Source: a virus. Taken from it: DNA of 50,120 bases. The notes beneath the pieces are model-generated. The model made no database searches. It had not been told where the DNA came from and saw only the letters and a list, made by a program, of their open reading frames with translations. Within the stretch, counting starts at the first letter, position 1. Every line of letters starts with the position of its first letter. The position numbers were made by a program, and so were the translations under genes. This document shows positions 42,234 through 47,922 of the stretch, piece by piece. The stretch lies in IMG/VR virus record IMGVR_UViG_3300033144_001106, positions 1 through 50,120 of that record; one strand, 5' to 3'.

Positions 42234-42262
42234 AAAAGAGGACACTCCAAAGGAGTGCCCTC
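42234..42262 (-). terminator. Intrinsic terminator, leftward
   Basis: On the - strand GAGG and CACTCC pair with GGAGTG and CCTC across one mismatch and a three-base loop (10 bp in all), followed directly by TTTTA. This is a good rho-independent form. It follows the 42280-42621 gene, so the early cluster can be closed off from the operon to its left. Confidence 0.75.
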
Positions 42263-42279
42263 GATAGTAGCCCTATTAT

Positions 42280-42621
42280 CTAGGGTTGGAAGGAGCCAAC
42301 GGCTCCCTTGCATGAGGCTTGCTTCGCAACAACCTCATCGAACCTGCTTCGCAGGGCATAAGCTAGCTTAGTTTCGCCAGCCTTATTACGTCGTGCATAA
42401 AGCACAACCTCTTCGCCCTTATTGGTCGCATGTTCTGCGGCCTTGACGGTCATGTGAGCGAGGTAGGCCTCGTCCACTTGAACAGCCCCTTCGGGGGTAG
42501 CTGGTGCTGCTATTGCAGCGGGAGCAGCTACTGCATTAGCAGTAAGTGCCGTAATCAGGCGGTCAAAGCCTGAGTCAAGGGCATCAAGGATGTCCTTATT
42601 GCTCGTTCGTGCTGTACCCAT
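42280..42621 (-). CDS. Early protein, Ala-rich linker, unknown
   Basis: This 113-residue protein has a helical N-terminus (MGTARTSNKDILDALDSGFD), an Ala/Pro-rich linker (about residues 30-45) and a helical, basic C-terminal half (EVVLYARRNKAGETKLAYALRS). Two-domain small phage proteins of this kind may bind host factors. Its ribosome site AAGGAG follows directly on a hairpin (42635-42647). The gene is crossed by several inverted repeats. Confidence 0.6.
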   Translation of the reverse strand: MGTARTSNKDILDALDSGFDRLITALTANAVAAPAAIAAPATPEGAVQVDEAYLAHMTVKAAEHATNKGEEVVLYARRNKAGETKLAYALRSRFDEVVAKQASCKGAVGSFQP

Positions 42622-42668
42622 GTTGGTACTCCTTCGGCATGTTGCCGTTGTCTTGCATTATGGGGGTA

Positions 42669-42713
42669 CGTCCATCGCACCCCACTCACTTCGTTCGTGG
42701 GGTGCTATGGACG
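42669..42713. repeat. Long inverted repeat between early genes
   Basis: The arms pair at 16 of 17 positions, with CGTCCAT and GCACCCCAC on one side and the complements on the other, around an 11-base loop. It straddles the stop of the gene at 42705. No U-run follows in the leftward direction, so processing by a double-strand RNase or message protection is more likely than termination. Confidence 0.7.
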
Positions 42714-42869
42714 ACCAACACCTTCGGTGTTGTTTTCTTGCCACACTTCAGCACCTTCGGTGCTGGTGCTCACTGTCCACCCTATTAGCATAGCTAATAG
42801 GAAGATGCAAGCTAACTCAATCAACTCAGCACCTATGGTGCTGTTCTGTTGCCTTGTATACCCGCGCAT
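42705..42869 (-). CDS. 54-residue membrane protein, early
   Basis: This frame (MRGYTRQQNSTIGAELIELA...) has a central span (about residues 18-32, ACIFLLAMLIGWTV) and three similar short units, NSTIGAE, STSTEGAE and NNTEGV. Each unit is encoded by a perfect hairpin (42827-42843, 42749-42765, 42716-42732). AAGGAG precedes the ATG and follows another hairpin. It may alter the host membrane early in infection. It is too short for a family assignment. Confidence 0.55.
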   Translation of the reverse strand: MRGYTRQQNSTIGAELIELACIFLLAMLIGWTVSTSTEGAEVWQENNTEGVGRP

Positions 42870-43001
42870 CTAACTCTCCTTCGGGGCATAGCCCCGATAG
42901 TGCCGACGATTCCTCAAGTACCTAGCCTTAAGGCTAGATACTACGTGAGGTGCATAACCTACTAGCATAGCTAGTAGGACGAGTGCTTGAAGGTCGTTCA
43001 T
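42870..43001 (-). CDS. 43-residue membrane protein, early
   Basis: The ATG overlaps the previous stop (ATGA), and GGAG lies inside a 5-bp hairpin nearby. The product (MNDLQALVLLAMLVGYAPHV...) has a short span and a basic C-terminus (RYLRNRRHYRGYAPKES). Its LLAMLVG stretch is encoded by a 9-bp hairpin closely related to that in the next gene. The function is unknown. Confidence 0.55.
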   Translation of the reverse strand: MNDLQALVLLAMLVGYAPHVVSSLKARYLRNRRHYRGYAPKES

Positions 43002-43351
43002 GCTGCTACTCCTTTGGAGTCCCAAGCTGCGCCGCTAATTGGCGGCAAGTCCAGTGATACCAGAGGTATCTCTGTGTCGTAGTCATCAGGCACATAGTAC
43101 GCTGCCCTTACCCGAAGGGAACCTTCGGGATTCCAGTATCCCGTCAGGCTTTCAGCCTGTAACGGTGTGTCATTGTCTATGACAATGCCGAAGCGCCACA
43201 TGGCATCCCAAAGGTGTTCACTTGTAGTGAACCCGACGAGCCACTCGATTTCCTCCATCAGAGATGGAGTGTACCCAATGTCTGCCATGTCAAGGCCAAA
43301 GGCCTTATATATCATGTCCAGCTCCGCTGGACTCAGGCTATCAGCTAGCAT
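42998..43351 (-). CDS. Early protein, acidic, unknown
   Basis: This 117-residue protein (MLADSLSPAELDMIYKAF...) is acidic with many Trp, Leu and Asp residues, and it is probably globular. AAGGAG lies directly after a 7-bp hairpin (43365-43381). Its coding sequence carries about eleven inverted repeats with 3-base loops, among them an 8-bp one at 43111-43129. No family is recognised. Confidence 0.6.
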   Translation of the reverse strand: MLADSLSPAELDMIYKAFGLDMADIGYTPSLMEEIEWLVGFTTSEHLWDAMWRFGIVIDNDTPLQAESLTGYWNPEGSLRVRAAYYVPDDYDTEIPLVSLDLPPISGAAWDSKGVAA

Positions 43352-43532
43352 CGTTGCTCTCCTTTAGTAGCGTAGCTACTATGATTTCGTCCATGATTGC
43401 TATGCAATCGTCGTAGGTGATGACTCGTTCACATTCGATGCAATGTCCAGAGGACATCAGGTAATCACCACATCCAGAGCAAAGCTCAGGATGTATGTGA
43501 TCGGCAGAGCCGATGTGGTTGATATCGTCCAT
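43341..43532 (-). CDS. Early zinc-ribbon protein
   Basis: From the ATG at 43532 (AGGAG site eight bases upstream, itself right after the hairpin at 43546-43560), this 63-residue protein has C-S-G-C-G and C-I-E-C (about residues 17-35), a zinc-ribbon pair. Its C-terminal half is acidic. It might bind nucleic acid or host polymerase. It overlaps the neighbouring gene by 11 bases. Confidence 0.6.
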   Translation of the reverse strand: MDDINHIGSADHIHPELCSGCGDYLMSSGHCIECERVITYDDCIAIMDEIIVATLLKESNDAS

Positions 43533-43542
43533 GTCAAATCTC

Positions 43543-43767
43543 CTAACAGTCGTAGACTGTGTCGTTGAGCCTAAGCTCCGCTTCACCGTCGAAGCTGTGC
43601 CAACTACGTTGGCGGCCAATCTCAGGGTTCCAATCCAGCTCCGCTGGACTAGCACCTAGTTGCGAATCATCTTCGATGTGCCGTTCTACTTCCTCAGCTA
43701 CGCTGAGTCCCCAAGCTTCAACGTAACCGAGGTTAGCGAAGCTAAAATACATGATCAAATTTGGCAT
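43543..43767 (-). CDS. First leftward early protein, unknown
   Basis: From the ATG at 43767, nine bases after GGAG, this 74-residue protein (MPNLIMYFSFANLGYVEAWG...) is acidic with several aromatic residues. It is the first gene after the promoter at 43863-43891, so it is likely among the earliest made. It shares the six residues SPAELD, encoded by a related hairpin, with the 42998-43351 protein. The function is unknown. Confidence 0.6.
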   Translation of the reverse strand: MPNLIMYFSFANLGYVEAWGLSVAEEVERHIEDDSQLGASPAELDWNPEIGRQRSWHSFDGEAELRLNDTVYDC

Positions 43768-43791
43768 CGGTGTTCTCCATAGGTTGAGGAG

Positions 43792-43836
43792 GGGGATATG
43801 CCCTTTCCTCACTCCGTGAGGGAAAGGGCTATCCCC
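43792..43836 (-). promoter_or_regulatory. Leader hairpin of the early transcript
   Basis: In the untranslated leader just after the promoter, GGGGATA, GCCCTTTCC and TCAC pair with GTGA, GGAAAGGGC and TATCCCC around a TCC loop, with two single-base bulges (20 bp in all). It ends about 14 bases before the ribosome site of the first gene. Likely to protect the 5' end or regulate translation. Confidence 0.6.
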
Positions 43837-43856
43837 TCTCCATCTCAGCACAGCAG

Positions 43857-43876
43857 ACCAAGAGTATACTCTTGGT
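43857..43876. promoter_or_regulatory. 20-base palindrome over the promoter, operator candidate
   Basis: ACCAAGAGTATACTCTTGGT is a perfect palindrome that covers the -10 element and the predicted start site of the leftward promoter. A repressor dimer bound here would block initiation. No repressor gene is recognised in the window, so it could also belong to the local excess of inverted repeats. Confidence 0.5.
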
Positions 43877-43891
43877 ACGTACATGTGTCAA
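43863..43891 (-). promoter_or_regulatory. Sigma-70-type promoter, leftward early
   Basis: On the - strand TTGACA (43886-43891) and TATACT (43863-43868) are separated by 17 bases. This is a near-ideal promoter for host RNA polymerase. The start of transcription is expected near 43856, about 90 bases before the first early gene. Confidence 0.85.
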
Positions 43892-44341
43892 GCGTAGGCG
43901 CTACGCGGCGCACACAGATCCTTAAGCTATGCTTAAGGTTATGTAAGGGTTAAATTGTACAGAGTGGAAAGAAAAACAAAGACCTATGGTCTTTGGTTAA
44001 GGGGGAAATTGGTTTGCATAATCAGTGAATGAGAATCACTTACACGTTATGTAACACCACATATGGGGAAGTTAGACCATATAAGGTCGATATGACATAA
44101 GGGGGGGCGGGGGTTTACGGGCGCTTCCCTTACAGGGAAAGCCAAGGTAAATAAATCTCGGAGAAATGTTAGAACCCTCCAGCCCTTTGGTACCAGTCGA
44201 TGTTCAATCGAATGGAACTTTCTTCCATAATAACTGTCTTAAACATAAAAGCACTGATAGTTCTATACACTCCTACAGAGTGTTAAGAGTAAAAAGACCT
44301 GTTTATGCGGAGAACTACTCTATATATTAGCTAAAGCTAAT

Positions 44342-44370
44342 ATGATAGAATCATAGTAAATAACTGACAA
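44342..44370 (-). promoter_or_regulatory. Second leftward promoter candidate
   Basis: On the - strand TTGTCA (44365-44370) and TATCAT (44342-44347) are 17 bases apart, each one base off consensus. It would send a longer leader of about 570 bases across the control region towards the early genes. Confidence 0.5.
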
Positions 44371-44406
44371 TTTCGGTAATTAGAGCCCCTAGCGGGGCCA
44401 CAATAC

Positions 44407-44442
44407 AACCCCTCACACAGTTGAAGCTGCCAATGAGGGGTT
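44407..44442 (+). terminator. Hairpin before the packaging operon
   Basis: AACCCCTCA pairs with TGAGGGGTT (9 bp) around an 18-base loop that can itself pair CAG with CTG. TTTA follows on the + strand, so it may terminate or attenuate rightward transcription. The possible ATG at 44433 of the next gene lies inside it. Confidence 0.5.
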
Positions 44443-44462
44443 TACTTCCTGCGCGAGACCCT

Positions 44463-44735
44463 ATGTCAACAAAAGGAAAGGCACTGATAGCACAAGGCCG
44501 GACTCTGGCACACCAGAGCCGTAGCTCCAAGGTGTTATCCAACAAATCCAAGCTCAAAGCCGGACAAGCATCAGCCAAGAGGCTTATAGCTGGAACGAGA
44601 GCAAACGCTAAAGAACTCGAGCAGAAGATGGCTAAAGAACGCGCTGGGCGCGACAAAGCTGTCAACAAGAGCTCGAGTCAAGGAGGACGGGTGCTCAAGA
44701 GCGCCAAAAGGATCCTCAATGCGCTGACATCATGA
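44463..44735 (+). CDS. Small basic Lys/Ala-rich protein
   Basis: I use the ATG at 44463; in-frame starts at 44421 (TTG) and 44433 (ATG) lie in the hairpin and lack a ribosome site, as does 44463, so the start is uncertain. The 90-residue protein (MSTKGKALIAQGRTLAHQSR...) is very rich in Lys, Arg, Ser and Ala and helical. It may bind DNA near the packaging site. It precedes the terminase genes. Confidence 0.55.
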   Translation: MSTKGKALIAQGRTLAHQSRSSKVLSNKSKLKAGQASAKRLIAGTRANAKELEQKMAKERAGRDKAVNKSSSQGGRVLKSAKRILNALTS

Positions 44736-44744
44736 AGACATCAC

Positions 44745-45338
44745 TTGAGTAGTTCTTCAGCAGCCCCCGTAGGGGGCTTAGCGACTGCACCTGCAAGCAG
44801 TCCACAGATTGCACTAAGCGGGGACATCTTCGAGTCCTTCAAGGACACGCAAGGCCGGTTCCGGACTAAGTCTTTGTTCATTGAGACCCCTCATGGCTCG
44901 TACCCCGCTTTCTTTACAACGAAGTCTTACGATTTCACTAAGAATGGTAAGACGTACTTCAGTTTATACCGCAAGTACATGGAAATAAGTGATCCTACAG
45001 AATATCAGGTGGCGATTCAACTCTTTGGCTCTTGGGAGCACTGGGTGCTCATCACTAAGAGCAAATGGTTCACACAACTCATTACCCCGTGGCGCTTAGA
45101 GCTCCAAGTCAAGATGGAGAGCACTAGGTACCACGAGATGAAAGGACACATAGCAAATGACCCCGGATCCCCTTCAGCTATCCAAGCATCTAAATGGCTT
45201 GCAGCGCGATATGGCGAAAGTGAAACAGTCAAGAGGGGTCGTCCGACTAAGGCTGAGAAAGAAGGCCATCTCAAACGAGTCACAGCGGCAGAGAAAGAAC
45301 TAGAGGAAGATATGCTACGAATCGGTATGGTTAAGTAA
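44745..45338 (+). CDS. Small terminase subunit
   Basis: This 197-residue protein has the C-terminal signature M-E-S-x-R-Y...A-I-Q-A-S-K-W-L-A-A-R-Y-G-E...K-R-G-R-P-T-K-A-E-K, seen in small terminase subunits of T7-related phages, ending in a charged helix (ELEEDMLRIGMVK). The only start candidate in frame is a TTG at 44745, preceded weakly by GAAG. An ATG of another frame (44732) overlaps the previous stop and runs into a TAG at 44750. The protein recognises DNA for packaging with TerL. Confidence 0.75.
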   Translation: MSSSSAAPVGGLATAPASSPQIALSGDIFESFKDTQGRFRTKSLFIETPHGSYPAFFTTKSYDFTKNGKTYFSLYRKYMEISDPTEYQVAIQLFGSWEHWVLITKSKWFTQLITPWRLELQVKMESTRYHEMKGHIANDPGSPSAIQASKWLAARYGESETVKRGRPTKAEKEGHLKRVTAAEKELEEDMLRIGMVK

Positions 45339-46363
45339 TGGCTGCCTCAGACGGAGGCCACGTATGGCCCCCTAGGGCATCAGACCTTAGGATCCAAGAA
45401 CTAACAGGCGCAGGAGCAGAGCTCTCTAAGCCCGGTGATGTCTTTGCAGCCCTTAGGGCCGAAGGCTATACAGGGTCGATAGACGACATGTGGCATCAGC
45501 ACTTAGTAGTGGCTGGCATCACTGATACCAGTGAGCCTTTCACTGGCAGCCTTGCTACCACTATTGTAGGCCCAGACATCATGGACTTTGCAACCGGGCC
45601 GGTTGCTGGTGACATAATCTTGGATATCTCTCCCTCGTGGGGGCCGATGGGCTTTCACGTAGACTCTACAGAGACCTATGCCCTCTACGGTGAGAATGAC
45701 GGGGACTACCTGATACTTGGCACTATGAGTACGCCGGGGGACATCTCCACGCTGACCCAGACCAATGTCAGCTCAGATGTAGGCCCACCGCCTGAAGGCG
45801 TTGCTATCACTGACGCTGGCACCAGAGTCTTCTATTGCGGCACTAACTACGTCTACTCGAGGCCACTAAGCTCTGCTTGGGACTTAACAAGTATGGGAGC
45901 CTCAGATGCTAGCATACAGTTCACTGGGCTTGCTAACCCTATAACAGACATATTCCTTGACCACGCCGGGGCAAACCTGATCGCTTGCGATAAGACCGGC
46001 AAGGTACAAATGGTTACTCTTGGTACTGCTAACGACCTATCGAGTGCTGGCAGCATTACCACATCGACCGTTATGCTTGGGAAAATTGCTACCACGGAGT
46101 CCAAGGCAGTCTGTCTTGATCCTTCGGGCACTAAGATGTACATGAGTAATGCCGTAGGCGCAGGTAAGATTCACATGGGAGTGATGTCTACTGCCGCCGA
46201 CCTGAGTACAATGACATATACATCCGTCCCTGCTAACGTAATTACTCTGACGGGCACCGCCAACAACAACCCTATTGGCATGGGTATGAGTGCAGACGCT
46301 CAGACCCTCTGGGTATATGGTGACGTTCAGAACAGGTGTGCAGTCTTAAGGCTCGCCCCTTAG
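45338..46363 (+). CDS. Propeller-like protein in the terminase operon
   Basis: This 341-residue protein has an N-terminal small domain (ASDLRIQELTGAGAELSKPG...) and then repeated blocks such as F-H-V-D-S-T-E-T-Y-A-L-Y, C-L-D-P-S-G-T-K-M-Y and M-S-A-D-A-Q-T-L-W-V, typical of beta-propeller blades. Its end resembles that of the 21209-22210 protein (M-S-(I)-S-A-D-(G/A)-Q-T-L). Being placed between small and large terminase is unusual. It may be a virion adhesin. Confidence 0.55.
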   Translation: MAASDGGHVWPPRASDLRIQELTGAGAELSKPGDVFAALRAEGYTGSIDDMWHQHLVVAGITDTSEPFTGSLATTIVGPDIMDFATGPVAGDIILDISPSWGPMGFHVDSTETYALYGENDGDYLILGTMSTPGDISTLTQTNVSSDVGPPPEGVAITDAGTRVFYCGTNYVYSRPLSSAWDLTSMGASDASIQFTGLANPITDIFLDHAGANLIACDKTGKVQMVTLGTANDLSSAGSITTSTVMLGKIATTESKAVCLDPSGTKMYMSNAVGAGKIHMGVMSTAADLSTMTYTSVPANVITLTGTANNNPIGMGMSADAQTLWVYGDVQNRCAVLRLAP

Positions 46364-47898
46364 TGGATAACCTAGCACTTATCAAGCAAGCGGCAGAAGA
46401 CGACCTCCTGACATTCATCAGGTTGGTCGCGCCGCATAGAGTGTTGGGTAAGTGCCACGAGGAGCTCATCAAATGGTGGTGCCGTGACGATGCCGGTGAT
46501 CATCAGATGGCCTTGATCCCTAGAGATCATCAGAAGTCTACAATGGTTGCGTACCGATGTGCATGGGAGATTACAAGGGATCCTTCGATCACTATCTTGT
46601 ATATCTCTGCAACATCGGGACTAGCTGAGAAACAGCTCAAGTTCATCAAAGACATTTTGGAACACCCCAAGTACACAAAGTTCTGGCCGGATATGATTCA
46701 TCCGGAGGAAGGCAAACGAGACAAGTGGACTAATGCGGAAATTAACGTCGATCATCCTTTGCGAACCACGGAAGGAGTTAGGGACTCCACAGTGTTCACT
46801 GCGGGACTCACTACTTCAATTACAGGTTTACACTGCAATATCGCAGTGCTTGACGATGTCGTTGTCAATGAAAACGCATATACCCGCGACGGAAGAAAGA
46901 AAGTCGAAAGCCAGTACTCACTACTCGCGTCGATTGAGACGACGGACGCGAGGGAGTGGATCGTAGGTACACGGTACCATCCTAAGGATCTGTACGGTGT
47001 ACTAGTCAAGACATCAGTAGATGTTGTCAACGAACACGGAGATGTACTAGACACTGCACCTGTCTATGAGGTCTACCAGAAAGAGGTAGAGGACATGGGC
47101 GACGGCACCGGAGAATACCTCTGGCCTCGTCAACAGCGCGGTGATGGCAAATGGTTTGGCTTTAACGCACAGGTACTAGCCCTCAAGAGAGCTAAGTACT
47201 TGGACAGGACACAGTACCACGCTCAGTACTACAACAACCCTAATGACCCCCATAATGAAGCTATCTCTAGTGAGTACTTCCAGTACTACAACAGAGAGAT
47301 GATTCAGAAGCGAGACGGAGTGTGGACATACAACGGGAAGCCTTTAGCAGTCTTCGCTGCCATTGACTTCGCATACAGCTTGCGGAGTACAGCTGACTAC
47401 ACAGTATTGATAGTCATTGGTGTTGACCACGAGGGTAACATCTTCGTACTGGATATCAAGCGTGAGCGCACGAACAAGACGGCCAGATACTACGACATGG
47501 TCAGGGAAGCCCACATGAAGTGGGGATTCAAGAAGATCAGGGCAGAGGTAACAGCTGCTCAGTCCATCATAGCCGAGAGGCTTAAGGATGACATCAGGCA
47601 GGAAGGGTTGCTCTTATCGGTAGAGGACTTCCGTCCTACAAGGACTATGGGCTCTAAGGAGGAGCGTATGCTCAACCAGCTGAAGCCCCGCTACGAGAAC
47701 ATGAGCATCTGGCACTACTACGGTGGCCTGTGTGAGGATCTCGAGCAAGAGCTTATACAGCACAACCCAGCGTTCGATGACATTAAGGATGCACTACACT
47801 CGGTCATGGGGATCATGCGGATCCCAATGAACCACGGCTTAAGGCGTAGTCAACGTACTATAACATCGCATAGTCGCTTCGGCGGTGTTGCAGCGTAA
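46363..47898 (+). CDS. terL: Large terminase subunit
   Basis: The GTG at 46363 overlaps the previous stop (TAGTG) and is preferred to an in-frame ATG at 46336 inside the previous gene. The 511-residue protein has the ATPase region A-L-I-P-R-D-H-Q-K-S-T (about residues 50-60), the Walker B-like I-A-V-L-D-D-V-V (about residues 162-169), and the nuclease residues in A-A-I-D-F-A-Y (about residue 332) and D-A-L-H-S at the C-terminal end. It drives DNA into the head and cuts the concatemer. Parts of it use more CpG than its neighbours. Confidence 0.93.
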   Translation: MDNLALIKQAAEDDLLTFIRLVAPHRVLGKCHEELIKWWCRDDAGDHQMALIPRDHQKSTMVAYRCAWEITRDPSITILYISATSGLAEKQLKFIKDILEHPKYTKFWPDMIHPEEGKRDKWTNAEINVDHPLRTTEGVRDSTVFTAGLTTSITGLHCNIAVLDDVVVNENAYTRDGRKKVESQYSLLASIETTDAREWIVGTRYHPKDLYGVLVKTSVDVVNEHGDVLDTAPVYEVYQKEVEDMGDGTGEYLWPRQQRGDGKWFGFNAQVLALKRAKYLDRTQYHAQYYNNPNDPHNEAISSEYFQYYNREMIQKRDGVWTYNGKPLAVFAAIDFAYSLRSTADYTVLIVIGVDHEGNIFVLDIKRERTNKTARYYDMVREAHMKWGFKKIRAEVTAAQSIIAERLKDDIRQEGLLLSVEDFRPTRTMGSKEERMLNQLKPRYENMSIWHYYGGLCEDLEQELIQHNPAFDDIKDALHSVMGIMRIPMNHGLRRSQRTITSHSRFGGVAA

Positions 47899-47922
47899 AC
47901 CATACGGGCATAGCATACAACA

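Larger units (their letters stand above)
42290..43290. repeat. Dense array of triloop inverted repeats, left half
   Basis: Perfect stems with 3-base loops start at 42292, 42716, 42749, 42781 (9 bp), 42827, 42881, 42958 (9 bp), 43056, 43111 (8 bp), 43145, 43171, 43216 and 43253. Shorter or palindromic ones add to them, for example 42343, 42359, 42506, 42529 and the 16-base palindrome at 42922. They occur in genes and spacers alike. Confidence 0.85.
43290..43995. repeat. Dense array of triloop inverted repeats, right half
   Basis: Perfect stems of 6-8 bp with three unpaired bases occur at 43292, 43316, 43365, 43395, 43443, 43500, 43546, 43599, 43634, 43693, 43892, 43920 and 43977 (start positions). 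The arms differ from one hairpin to the next, so this is a structural pattern and not a sequence repeat. Nearly all have C before and G after the loop. They continue leftward to 42290. Confidence 0.85.
43892..44462. other. Divergent control region, gene-free
   Basis: About 570 AT-rich bases lie between the leftward early and the rightward late genes. They hold the hairpins at 43892, 43920, 43977, 44125, 44197, 44267 and 44324, a G-rich run at 44101-44113, a second leftward promoter (44342-44370) and the hairpin at 44407-44442. No open frame of interest is seen. It could also contain the packaging site or the origin. I find no convincing rightward promoter. Confidence 0.6.

Noticed and set aside
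42596-42658. A 20-codon - strand frame before the 42621 gene
   Set aside because: It overlaps the start of a better gene whose ribosome site lies inside it.
42290-43995. CRISPR array or dispersed REP-like elements
   Set aside because: The hairpin arms differ from each other and there are no constant direct repeats with spacers; only the structure recurs, apart from a few related pairs.
42290-43995. N4-type hairpin promoters for a virion RNA polymerase
   Set aside because: N4 promoters are also 3-base-loop hairpins, but no polymerase of that type is seen, the density is far too high and no shared loop or flanking consensus exists.
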